Source: Calditrichaeota bacterium AABM5.125.24 (GTDB lineage: Bacteria > Electryoneota > AABM5-125-24 > Hatepunaeales > Hatepunaeaceae). From it: DNA of 10,006 nucleotides. Below the pieces are notes generated by a model, which was not told where the DNA came from, did no database searches, and saw nothing but the letters and a program-made list of their open reading frames with translations. How positions within the stretch are numbered: the stretch's first letter is position 1; every line of letters starts with the position of its first letter. Of the stretch, positions 1-7,066 are shown piece by piece. The position numbers were made by a program, and so were the translations under genes. The DNA is taken from positions 1 to 10,006 of the forward strand of contig MWJR01000221.1 in assembly GCA_002127415.1 (NCBI GenBank), given 5' to 3'.

Positions 1-81
1 CGCAACGCCTTGGCACTGGCTATCTCGATGTCGCTGAACCAGCCGATCCCCGACTACAAGATGGGGATATTCAGGATGTAA
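1..81 (+). CDS. liuB: Methylcrotonyl-CoA carboxylase beta subunit, C-terminal end (partial)
   Basis: This is an open frame running in from the left edge and ending at TAA (79-81), leaving 26 residues that finish in PIPDYKMGIFRM. A C-terminus of the form (K/T)xGxFRM after an alanine- and leucine-rich helix is what I recall for the carboxyltransferase (beta) subunit of 3-methylcrotonyl-CoA carboxylase. Acetyl- and propionyl-CoA carboxyltransferases usually end in HGNIPL instead. The subunit would move the carboxyl group from carboxybiotin to 3-methylcrotonyl-CoA in leucine breakdown. The position directly before a LiuC-type hydratase, with the biotin carboxylase further on, matches the known liuB-liuC-liuD order. 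With so few residues the identity rests on the tail motif and the context. Confidence 0.62.
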   Translation, partial: RNALALAISMSLNQPIPDYKMGIFRM

Positions 82-84
82 AAG

Positions 85-132
85 GAGCTGTCAGCTATCA
101 GCTCAATTGGGGAGAGCCGACTTCAGTCGGCT
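85..132 (+). terminator. Two small hairpins after the carboxylase beta gene; possible weak terminator or processing site
   Basis: The 82-base gap between liuB and liuC holds two inverted repeats. GAGCTG (85-90) pairs with CAGCTC (99-104) around an 8-base loop. AGCCGAC (115-121) pairs with GTCGGCT (126-132) around TTCA. The second is followed by TCCTTAAAATAATTC, which is not a clear T-run, so strong Rho-independent termination is unlikely. It may only attenuate or stabilise the message between liuB and liuC. Confidence 0.35.
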
Positions 133-163
133 TCCTTAAAATAATTCATTAAGAAAATCGGCA

Positions 164-952
164 TTGAACCTTAATAATTTCGAGACCATCTCAGTAAAGG
201 TCGCTGAACAAGTCGGGTGGATTACGATGTCCCGTCCCGAGGTTCGCAACGCCTTCGACGAGCGGATGATAGCCGAGATTCATCATGCAATCGACGACCT
301 TGGGGGTAGCGACGACGTGCGAGCTGTGGTCGTGACCGGTGAGGGGAAGGTATTCTCGGCCGGCGCCGATATAGACTGGATGCGGCGGCTGGGTCAGGCG
401 GATTACGAGACCAACTACCGGGATGCCCTCTGCCTTGCCAATATGCTCGACGCGCTGGCCATGTGCCCGAAGCCGACGGTATCGCGTGTCAACGGGCCTG
501 CCATCGGCGGGGGAACCGGACTGGTCGCCGCCTGCGACATCGCCGTCGCCGATCCTGGCGCCTTCTTCAGCTTCAGCGAGGTCAAGATCGGGCTGGTGCC
601 GGCCTGCATCGGCCCTCATGTAATTCGCAAGGTCGGCACGGGGCGAGCCAGGGAGCTGTTCATCACCGGCCGCAGGATTTATGCAACAGAAGCAGAGCGC
701 TGCGGGCTGGTTAATATCGTCGCCGATGAAGGCAAACTGGACGAAGAAGTTGAAGGACTGCTCGAACAATTGTTAACCTCCGGGCCCGATGCTGTCAGCG
801 CCGCTAAACGTTTAGTTAGAGACGTGCCCGAACTATCCCGCGAGGAATACATCGATTATACTGCGAGGATGATAGCAGAGTTGCGCACCGGCCCCGAAGG
901 GCAGGAGGGAACCAGGGCCTTCCTGGAGAAGCGGAAACCGGGGTGGGTGTGA
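164..952 (+). CDS. liuC: Enoyl-CoA hydratase/isomerase family, probable 3-methylglutaconyl-CoA hydratase
   Basis: This 262-residue crotonase-fold protein has the usual single-domain length. The first oxyanion-hole segment is at about 63-71 (VFSAGADID) and the second at about 110-126 (NGPAIGGGTGLVAACDI). In classical enoyl-CoA hydratases a Glu follows GGGx; here that site is Gly119. The second acid is kept as Glu139 in SEVKIGLVPACI. The pair GGGxGLxxxCDIA and SEVxIGLxPAxI is the pattern I associate with bacterial LiuC and related AtuE hydratases, so hydration of 3-methylglutaconyl-CoA to HMG-CoA is the best guess. The start is a TTG at 164 with only a weak upstream purine stretch; the next in-frame Met lies too far into the fold. 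It sits between carboxylase subunit genes, as in liu operons. Its last 20 or so codons recur twice downstream. Another short-chain enoyl-CoA hydratase activity cannot be excluded. Confidence 0.72.
   Translation: MNLNNFETISVKVAEQVGWITMSRPEVRNAFDERMIAEIHHAIDDLGGSDDVRAVVVTGEGKVFSAGADIDWMRRLGQADYETNYRDALCLANMLDALAMCPKPTVSRVNGPAIGGGTGLVAACDIAVADPGAFFSFSEVKIGLVPACIGPHVIRKVGTGRARELFITGRRIYATEAERCGLVNIVADEGKLDEEVEGLLEQLLTSGPDAVSAAKRLVRDVPELSREEYIDYTARMIAELRTGPEGQEGTRAFLEKRKPGWV
884..952 (+). repeat. Hydratase 3'-end repeat, copy 1 (inside intact liuC)
   Basis: This is the reference copy of a repeat seen three times: here, at 1484-1555 and at 1679-1765. It encodes RTGPEGQEGTRAFLEKRKPGWV and the stop. 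Hand alignment gives 53 of 63 matching bases with copy 2 (884-946). It gives 66 of 78 with copy 3 when the comparison starts at 869. Most differences are at third codon positions. No hairpin follows this copy; the HicA gene begins 15 bases after the stop. Confidence 0.85.
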
Positions 953-967
953 AGAATCGGAGCAGAC

Positions 968-1204
968 ATGACGCAAAGGGTTAAACGTATTGAGCGGATC
1001 AAGTCTAATCAATCCTGCGTCAGATTTGCTCAACTACAATGGCTGCTTTTTTCGGAGGGCTTTATCCGCTATCGTCAACGTGGGAGTCATATTACATTTC
1101 ATCACAAGGATGGTCGCATTCTATTCGTTCCCAAACCACACGGTCACAAGGGTTATTGCCACCCAAGTGTTGTGAGACGAGTCTTAAAGGAGTTAGACGT
1201 ATGA
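968..1204 (+). CDS. hicA: HicA-type toxin, mRNA interferase
   Basis: This 78-residue basic protein has HicA-family features. It opens with a KRIERIKSN segment, followed by VRFAQLQWLLFSEGF, then RQRGSH with the presumed catalytic His41. It ends with VPKPHGHKGYCHPSVVRRVLKEL. HicA toxins have a double-stranded-RNA-binding-like fold and cleave mRNA; toxicity here is inferred from family. The ATG at 968 follows a weak GGAG (959-962). The stop overlaps the next gene's start as ATGA, giving the normal toxin-then-antitoxin order with translational coupling. The pair lies between a hydratase gene and a truncated copy of that gene's tail, and its base composition is less GC-rich than liuC, which points to horizontal acquisition. 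No truncation is visible. Confidence 0.86.
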   Translation: MTQRVKRIERIKSNQSCVRFAQLQWLLFSEGFIRYRQRGSHITFHHKDGRILFVPKPHGHKGYCHPSVVRRVLKELDV

Positions 1205-1434
1205 AGACCACGCACACTTACAGGGATTATGTATTCACCATAGAGTACATCCCCGGCGATTTGGAGTTCACTGTGGATTTCCCTGATTTTCCCAGTATAA
1301 TCACATCGGGATGGACACTTGAAGAGGCGTTTGCCAATGCTTGTGAAGCTTTGGATCTCGCCCTTGAAACCCTGAGAGACCTTGGGCGTGAGATTCCACC
1401 GCCTTCGAAAAAGATAGATGTCGTCCCAGTTTGA
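1201..1434 (+). CDS. hicB: HicB-type antitoxin, short form
   Basis: This 77-residue acidic protein carries the HicB partial RNase-H-like fold signature. YVFTIEYIPGDLEFTVDFPDFP lies near the start, followed by TSGWTLEEAFANACEALDLALETLRDLGREIPPPS. Such proteins bind and neutralise HicA. No helix-turn-helix or ribbon-helix-helix DNA-binding domain follows the fold, so autoregulation by this protein alone is doubtful. The ATG at 1201 overlaps the HicA stop by four bases (ATGA); the frame stays open back to 1039, but that stretch only overlaps hicA in another frame and resembles no HicB N-terminus. The gene ends just upstream of a small chimeric frame that carries a hydratase tail. Confidence 0.85.
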   Translation: MKTTHTYRDYVFTIEYIPGDLEFTVDFPDFPSIITSGWTLEEAFANACEALDLALETLRDLGREIPPPSKKIDVVPV

Positions 1435-1438
1435 TTTG

Positions 1439-1555
1439 ATGGTTGCCACCTGTCCAATCTGCGGCTGGGTGGGAACCATACGACGCACCTCCACGGAGGG
1501 ACAGGAGGGAACCAAAGCCTTCCTGGAGAAGCGAAAGCCGGGGTGGGCTTCCTGA
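1439..1555 (+). other. Small chimeric open frame: CPxCGW start joined to a hydratase tail
   Basis: An ATG four bases after the hicB stop opens a 38-codon frame. Its first half reads MVATCPICGWVGTIRRTS, and its second half is the second copy of the hydratase C-terminus (TEGQEGTKAFLEKRKPGWAS). The CPxCGW sequence resembles half of a zinc-binding knuckle, but no second pair of cysteines follows. I see no convincing ribosome-binding site. It is most likely a junction fossil whose frame happens to remain open; translation is uncertain. Confidence 0.3.
1484..1555 (+). pseudogene. Enoyl-CoA hydratase 3'-end fragment, copy 2
   Basis: These 72 bases encode RTSTEGQEGTKAFLEKRKPGWAS and a TGA, matching the end of LiuC. 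The offset from copy 1 is exactly 600 bases with no gaps across the shared part. Differences from liuC are largely synonymous or conservative (Arg to Lys). That fits a fragment of a related, once-functional hydratase gene better than a recent drifting duplicate. Nothing of the rest of a crotonase is found upstream; hicB lies there instead. It is followed at once by a hairpin repeat. Confidence 0.75.
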
Positions 1556-1556
1556 T

Positions 1557-1586
1557 TGTCATTCCCGCGAAGGCGGGAATCCAGAC
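1557..1586 (+). repeat. Hairpin repeat (TGTCATTCCC type), copy A
   Basis: ATTCCCGC (1561-1568) and GCGGGAAT (1573-1580) are perfect inverted arms around GAAG, flanked by TGTC and CCAGAC. This closely resembles the widespread bacterial intergenic palindrome beginning GTCATTCCCGCG. Such palindromes are often misread as short ORFs containing PAKAGIQ. It aligns without gaps with copy B at an offset of 210 bases, and that alignment also includes the hydratase tail before it. Confidence 0.8.
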
Positions 1587-1678
1587 GCCCTCAGTAGTGG
1601 CCGATACCTGCTTTCGCAGGCACAGGTTTATCGAGCCATCGAGAGATGGGCACAGCAAGCTGGCCCCTACGCGGTTGG
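1587..1678 (+). repeat. Non-coding filler with two small hairpins
   Basis: No credible gene is seen here. CCTGC (1607-1611) pairs with GCAGG (1616-1620) around TTTC. An imperfect stem GGGC-A-CAGC (1648-1656) pairs with GCTG-GCCC (1659-1666). The stretch GCTGGCCCCTACG (1660-1672) recalls GTAGGGGC-type intergenic repeats found in several bacterial groups, but I cannot confirm membership. It separates hairpin copy A from the third hydratase tail. Confidence 0.4.
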
Positions 1679-1765
1679 ATGACCGCCGAGCTGCGCATCG
1701 GCCCCGAAGGTCAGGCGGGAACGAAGGCTTTCCTGGAGAAGCGAAAGCCGGGGTGGGTCACCTAA
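1679..1765 (+). pseudogene. Enoyl-CoA hydratase 3'-end fragment, copy 3
   Basis: These 29 codons read MTAELRIGPEGQAG and then TKAFLEKRKPGWVT, ending in TAA. They align with LiuC residues 236-262 with no gap, and 66 of 78 bases match from the ATG to the Trp codon. Homology stops abruptly upstream of the ATG. The stretch 1730-1757 is identical to 1520-1547 in copy 2. Copies 2 and 3 share cga-aag and a Lys codon that copy 1 lacks, so they are closer to each other in these positions. It is probably not a functional gene. Confidence 0.75.
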
Positions 1766-1766
1766 T

Positions 1767-1796
1767 CGTAGTTCCGGCGAAAGCCGGAACCCAGAC
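1767..1796 (+). repeat. Hairpin repeat, copy B, with compensatory arm changes
   Basis: GTTCCGGC (1771-1778) and GCCGGAAC (1783-1790) pair perfectly around GAAA and end in the same CCAGAC as copy A. Against copy A two stem positions differ, and each is changed on both arms (A-T to G-C, and C-G to G-C). Pairing is therefore preserved. Confidence 0.72.
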
Positions 1797-1824
1797 AGAA
1801 TGCCATGAATAATAGGAGAATGAC

Positions 1825-2550
1825 ATGAAAGAAAGGTTCAAACTTAATCTGAGAGAACTCAATATTCCCAAAGAGAAATTACTTGACGATCTAAAGAGAG
1901 TTGCCTCCCTTACTAATAAAGATACTGTCCCTTGCCACGTCTATGATAAAAAAGGGCAATATTCATCTTTTACTTTAAGAAAAAGATTTGGCAGTTGGAA
2001 TGAAGCACTTGAAGCAGCTGGAATGTCCAGCTCATACGTTCCTAAACTAGAAGACGATCAGTTATTTAATAATTTACTGCGTGTATGGGAAAAACTTGGA
2101 CGACAACCTCAGAGGCGCGATATGAGAAGACCGATATCGTGGATAAGTGAAGGACCATACGTTAGGAGGTTTGGTAGTTGGAATAAGGCTCTTGTTAATT
2201 TCATAGGTTGGGTTAATAGCCAAGAAATAGATGAAGATGATGAAGGAATTTCAATCACTTCAGGTAAAGAGATAATCGACACAAAATCTACTGATACAAT
2301 TGATAATTCTACATTTATTCATAAAACATCAAGATCAATTACCGAAAAATTACGTTTTCGTGTACTCCTTCGTGATGGATTTACATGTTGTAGGTGTGGT
2401 CGTAGTCCATTAAAAGAACGTGGTGTGGAATTGGAGGTCGATCATAAACATCCTTGGTCAGAAGGGGGGGAGACGACATATGAGAATTTGGAAACGCTTT
2501 GCCGTGAATGCAATCGAGGAAAGTCAAACATCGTTGTTGACTACAGTTAA
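1825..2550 (+). CDS. HNH endonuclease with two homing-endonuclease-associated repeats
   Basis: This 241-residue protein carries two N-terminal repeats (about 20-67 and 80-128). Each is built on a helix and ends in RFGSWNxAL (RKRFGSWNEAL and VRRFGSWNKAL), as in the HNH_repeat/homing-endonuclease-associated family, presumed to bind DNA. A polar linker (about 131-172) leads to a C-terminal HNH nuclease. There, C188-x-x-C191 and C226-x-x-C229 are likely zinc ligands; the metal-dependent core is VDHKHPWSEGG (Asp206, His207), with Asn221 and Asn230. The ATG at 1825 has a good AGGAG (1814-1818) six bases upstream. The gene is strikingly AT-rich beside GC-rich operon genes, which indicates transfer. 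It lies between a hydratase-tail/hairpin unit and liuD. Family members are mobile or homing nucleases; restriction-type or defensive roles are also possible. No methyltransferase or transposase accompanies it. Confidence 0.85.
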   Translation: MKERFKLNLRELNIPKEKLLDDLKRVASLTNKDTVPCHVYDKKGQYSSFTLRKRFGSWNEALEAAGMSSSYVPKLEDDQLFNNLLRVWEKLGRQPQRRDMRRPISWISEGPYVRRFGSWNKALVNFIGWVNSQEIDEDDEGISITSGKEIIDTKSTDTIDNSTFIHKTSRSITEKLRFRVLLRDGFTCCRCGRSPLKERGVELEVDHKHPWSEGGETTYENLETLCRECNRGKSNIVVDYS

Positions 2551-2577
2551 ACAGCTTATTAATAGTAATAATTTTGA

Positions 2578-2587
2578 GGGAATGACA
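2578..2587 (-). repeat. 10-base inverted copy of the hairpin-repeat terminus
   Basis: GGGAATGACA here is the exact reverse complement of TGTCATTCCC at 1557-1566. The two are about 1 kb apart and enclose the third hydratase tail, hairpin B and the HNH gene. A similar GGAGAATGACA (1815-1825) precedes the HNH start. It could be a leftover end of the same repeat family or chance; ten bases is short. Confidence 0.4.
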
Positions 2588-2594
2588 CAATAAT

Positions 2595-4108
<1,514 letters not shown>

Positions 4109-4112
<4 letters not shown>

Positions 4113-4636
4113 GACTGCGTCTCAAAGACCCGACCGGTGTGCACGAGATCGACGTCCGCCGTCAGGATAACAGGCTGACAATCCAGATAGGAGAGCGGTC
4201 GTTAGAACTGGAGGTTTTTGAACTGCCGCCCGCTGAATTTGTCCTGAAGAGTGCCGGCCGGGTGTTTCGAGGGTATGCCGCCAGGCACAAGGACAGGATA
4301 TTCCTGCAGATTGGCGGGCGCAGCTGGAGCTTCGATGACATCACTCGCGAGGAGGAGACCCGGGTTGGTGCAGCCGTTGTCAGCGACAATCAGGTGGTGG
4401 CGCCTATGCCCGGCTCGGTGATAAAGCTGCTGGTTGAGGAGGGCCAGGAGGTCAAGCGCGACCAGCCGCTGGTCATCGTCGAAGCAATGAAGATGGAAAA
4501 TGAGGTTCGAGCCCCGGCCGATGCAGTAGTGTCGAAGCTCCTGGTCGAGCCAGGCCAGCAGGTTGGGGCGGGGGAGAGGTTGATCGAACTGATGCCACTG
4601 GAAGGATCGGGTGAAGGCCGGGATACATCTTCCTGA
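4109..4636 (+). CDS. Acyl-CoA carboxylase biotin carrier subunit (BT-like domain plus biotinyl domain)
   Basis: With the GTG start the product has 175 residues. About 1-85 is a beta-rich stretch (VRLRLKDPTGVHEIDVRR onward) resembling the BT domain that links biotin carboxylase to the biotin carrier in fused alpha subunits. About 95-162 is a biotinyl/lipoyl fold. It contains VVAPMPGSV, then EAMKMENE with Lys128 as the biotin-bearing residue, then APADAVVSKLLVEPGQQV. It shuttles carboxybiotin between the upstream carboxylase and the carboxyltransferase. In typical methylcrotonyl-CoA carboxylase these parts are one chain of about 660 residues. A single -1 shift near 4109 would rejoin the frames here, so this is a split gene, a programmed shift or a sequence error. 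The 3' end overlaps the next gene by 26 bases. Confidence 0.8.
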
Positions 4637-5861
4637 AATCGCCGCCCGGTCGGAAGAGCTCGATAAATGCGTCAACTGCGGTCTATGCCAGGCGGTCTGC
4701 CCCACCTATCTGGTGGATGGCTTCGAGGGGTTGACCGCCCGCGGCAAGATCGTGATGATGAAGCGGCTCCTCGACGGCTCTCTTGAACCCTCGTCCTCCG
4801 TGGCCGAACTGTTTGATGACTGCCTGACCTGCTATGCCTGCCAGACGGTCTGTCCCGCAGGGGTGAAGACCCAGCGGTTGTGGACGGCAGCACGTCAGGA
4901 CCTGGCCGAATATACTGTAAAAACCCGCCTTAAAAGGGCCGGGTTGCGCTTGTCCATCGGTAGCCCCAGGCTCTTTAACCTCGCTGTGCGTATGGCGGGG
5001 ATGACAGCGGGTTTTAGGTTGGATAACCGCCATATTACAGGCCAGAGGCGATGGCTGCTGCCCATCTTCCGCGGAGCGCCGTATCTGCCGAAGCTCAGGA
5101 CGGAGTACCACCCCAGCGGAGAGTCTGTGGGCACAGTCGGGTTGTTGGTTGGTTGCAGCAGTAACCTGACCACACCGTGGGTTGTAGATGCTGTGATTAA
5201 GCTGCTGACCCGGGCTGGATGGAAGGTTCTTGTGCCAAAGGAGCAGCTCTGCTGCGGAGCCCCGGCCATCAACAACGGTGACTGGCAGACTGCCAGGAGG
5301 CTGGCGAGACATAACATCGAGCTGTTCAACCGGCTCGAGGTTGACTTCATCACATCGCCCGACGCCACATGTGTCGGCGCAATGGAGCACGACTACCCTG
5401 AGATATTTGCAGGCGATGACAGGATCGTTGATGAGGTCCGCAGGCTGGCGGACAGAGCCGTTGAGCTGGGACGACTGCTGTTCGAAGCGCTGAAGGAGGG
5501 AAGGCTGAATTTCAGGCAGCTCGAAGCCTCGGTAACCCTCCACGACTCCTGTCATTCCACCCATATCGGCGGTGGTGGTCGCTGGCGGGAGCTGCTCGGC
5601 GCCATTGAGGGGCTCGAATTGCGGGAGATGCTGGATAGCGATCACTGCTGCGGATTCGGAGGAAGCTACACCTTCCTGCACCATTCAACCGCAGTCCAGA
5701 TTGCCCGACGGAAGCTGTCGAGGGCTCGAGAAACAGGGGCTGACACAGTCCTTGTGGGTTCGCCGGGGTGCCTGGTGAGCCTGCAGTCCGCCGCCGACAG
5801 ACAGGATAGAAGAGACCCGGAGATACGACACGCCGCTGAACTACTGGCCGAAGCGCTGTAG
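4611..5861 (+). CDS. Fe-S oxidoreductase, GlcF/LutA-like with two CCG domains
   Basis: This is a soluble 416-residue protein. It has two ferredoxin-type [4Fe-4S] motifs, CVNCGLCQAVCP (Cys20, 23, 26, 30) and CLTCYACQTVCP (Cys71, 74, 77, 81). Two CCG (heterodisulfide-reductase-like) domains follow: Cys182 with CCG at 214-216, and Cys314 with CCGFGG at 346-351 and Cys387. This is the layout of glycolate-oxidase subunit GlcF, LutA and HdrD-type electron carriers. No transmembrane segment is evident. The start is GTG at 4611 with GGAAGGA just upstream, overlapping the carrier gene, so it is co-translated with the carboxylase. No FAD-linked GlcD partner or ETF is in view. An electron-transfer role linked to the acyl-CoA dehydrogenase is a reasonable inference; glycolate or lactate oxidation is the alternative. 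Confidence 0.8.
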   Translation: MKAGIHLPEIAARSEELDKCVNCGLCQAVCPTYLVDGFEGLTARGKIVMMKRLLDGSLEPSSSVAELFDDCLTCYACQTVCPAGVKTQRLWTAARQDLAEYTVKTRLKRAGLRLSIGSPRLFNLAVRMAGMTAGFRLDNRHITGQRRWLLPIFRGAPYLPKLRTEYHPSGESVGTVGLLVGCSSNLTTPWVVDAVIKLLTRAGWKVLVPKEQLCCGAPAINNGDWQTARRLARHNIELFNRLEVDFITSPDATCVGAMEHDYPEIFAGDDRIVDEVRRLADRAVELGRLLFEALKEGRLNFRQLEASVTLHDSCHSTHIGGGGRWRELLGAIEGLELREMLDSDHCCGFGGSYTFLHHSTAVQIARRKLSRARETGADTVLVGSPGCLVSLQSAADRQDRRDPEIRHAAELLAEAL

Positions 5862-5871
5862 TGGTCGGTTC

Positions 5872-5907
5872 TGCGTGGTGTCAGGTGTGGACACCTGACA
5901 CCACGCA
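5872..5907. repeat. Perfect 17-base-arm palindrome between the Fe-S and dehydrogenase genes
   Basis: TGCGTGGTGTCAGGTGT (5872-5888) and its exact reverse complement (5891-5907) are separated only by GG. It fills most of the gap between the stop at 5861 and the next start at 5930. No T-run follows on the + strand (ATAAAACAACTT), so it is not a classic terminator. Possible roles are an operator for a dimeric regulator, an mRNA-stabilising hairpin, or a mobile palindromic repeat. Confidence 0.8.
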
Positions 5908-5929
5908 ATAAAACAACTTGAGGATACGG

Positions 5930-7066
5930 ATGTTCCTGACCGAAGAACAACAGATGCTCTACGATATGGTGCACGACTTCGCCCAGAACGAGGTGAAGCC
6001 GATTGCCGCCGAGATAGACGAGACCTGCCGCTTCCCCTGGGAAACGGTGAAGAAGATGGGAGAGCTGGGGCTGATGGGGATCGTCTTCCCTGAGGAATAC
6101 GGCGGGGCCGGTATGGACACGGTCTGCTACTCCATCGCCGTCGAGGAGCTCTCCCGTGTATGTGCATCACACGGTATCACTCTGGCCGCCCATATATCGC
6201 TGGGGGTCAACCCGATATACAGCTTCGGCAACGAGGAGCAGAAGAGGGAATGGCTTCCCGGGCTTTGCACGGGAGAAATCCTCGCTGCGTTCGGCCTGAC
6301 CGAGCCCAACGCCGGCTCCGACGCAGGCGCCACACAGACCACCGCACAGCGGGAAGGTGGTTCGTGGGTGCTGAACGGCACCAAGCGGTTCATCACCAAC
6401 GCCTCGGTCTCCGAAGTCTATTCCGTCACCGCGGTCACAGACAAATCCAAGGGAACGAGGGGTATCAGCTCCTTTATCGTTCCAAAGGGCACCCCCGGCT
6501 TCAGCATCGACCGCAAGGAGAATAAACTCGGCATCCGTGGCTCCGATACCGCGGGGCTGATATTCGAGGATTGCCGCATCCCTGCCGAAAACCTGCTGGG
6601 TGCCGAAGGAGAGGGGTTCAAACACTTCCTCGAGATACTCGACGGTGGGCGGATATCGATAGCAGCTATGGCGCTCGGCATAGCCCAGGGCGCCTTCGAC
6701 GAGGCGCTGAAATACGCCCGGGAACGGGAGCAGTTTGGCCGTCCCATCTCCTCGTTTCAGGCCATCCAGTTCAAGCTGGCGGATATGGCAACCTGGATCG
6801 ATGCAGCCCGGCACCTGACCTATCACGCCAGCCGGTTAAAAGACAACGGTAAAAACTTTATTAAAGAAGCCTGTATGGCAAAGCTGTTCGCCTCGGAGGT
6901 CGCCACCAAAATCGCTGAGGATGCCGTCCAGATCCACGGCGGCTACGGCTACACCCGCGATTATCCGGTAGAGCGGATCTGGCGCGACGCAAAGCTCTGC
7001 GAGATCGGTGAAGGGACCTCCGAGATCCAGCGGCTGGTCATCGCCAGGGAGCTGTTCAAACACTGA
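5930..7066 (+). CDS. Acyl-CoA dehydrogenase, short-chain (butyryl-CoA dehydrogenase) type
   Basis: This FAD flavoenzyme has 378 residues, normal for the family. It has an N-terminal helical domain (about 1-115) and a beta domain with FGLTEPNAGSDAG (121-133) and LNGTKRFITNA (148-158). The C-terminal helical domain contains YAREREQFGRPI, QIHGGYGYTRDYPVERIWRDAK and EGTSEIQRLVIAREL. The catalytic base is Glu361 in IGEGTSEIQ, the short- and medium-chain position. Isovaleryl-CoA dehydrogenases have Ala or Gly here and carry their Glu in an earlier helix, where this protein reads LDGGRIS. A straight short-chain or 2-methyl-branched substrate is therefore more likely. ATG at 5930 is chosen because TTGAGGA (5918-5924) serves as its ribosome-binding site; a TTG at 5918 is in frame but would consume that site. 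The next gene begins directly after the stop. Confidence 0.85.
   Translation: MFLTEEQQMLYDMVHDFAQNEVKPIAAEIDETCRFPWETVKKMGELGLMGIVFPEEYGGAGMDTVCYSIAVEELSRVCASHGITLAAHISLGVNPIYSFGNEEQKREWLPGLCTGEILAAFGLTEPNAGSDAGATQTTAQREGGSWVLNGTKRFITNASVSEVYSVTAVTDKSKGTRGISSFIVPKGTPGFSIDRKENKLGIRGSDTAGLIFEDCRIPAENLLGAEGEGFKHFLEILDGGRISIAAMALGIAQGAFDEALKYAREREQFGRPISSFQAIQFKLADMATWIDAARHLTYHASRLKDNGKNFIKEACMAKLFASEVATKIAEDAVQIHGGYGYTRDYPVERIWRDAKLCEIGEGTSEIQRLVIARELFKH

Noticed and set aside
1039..1200. N-terminal extension of hicB giving 131 residues
   Set aside because: The stretch lies entirely over hicA in another frame and has no HicB similarity; the ATGA overlap at 1201 gives a normal-length antitoxin.
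1561..1790. Possible CRISPR array or attC-type cassette array from the repeated hairpins
   Set aside because: Only two hairpins occur, they differ in sequence, spacing is not regular with unique spacers, and no cas or integron integrase is present.
1443..1812. Short + strand frames reading PAKAGIQ and PAKAGTQ
   Set aside because: They are produced by reading through the hairpin repeats and neighbouring fossil DNA; such PAKAGIQ peptides are a common annotation artefact.
4683..5684. Long minus-strand open frame of 333 codons
   Set aside because: It is antisense to the Fe-S oxidoreductase, whose cysteine motifs are unmistakable on the + strand; the product has no recognisable domain. GC-rich third positions commonly give such shadows.
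5872..5907. Rho-independent terminator
   Set aside because: The stem is excellent but no T-tract follows on either strand, and the 2-base centre and downstream co-directional gene argue against simple termination.
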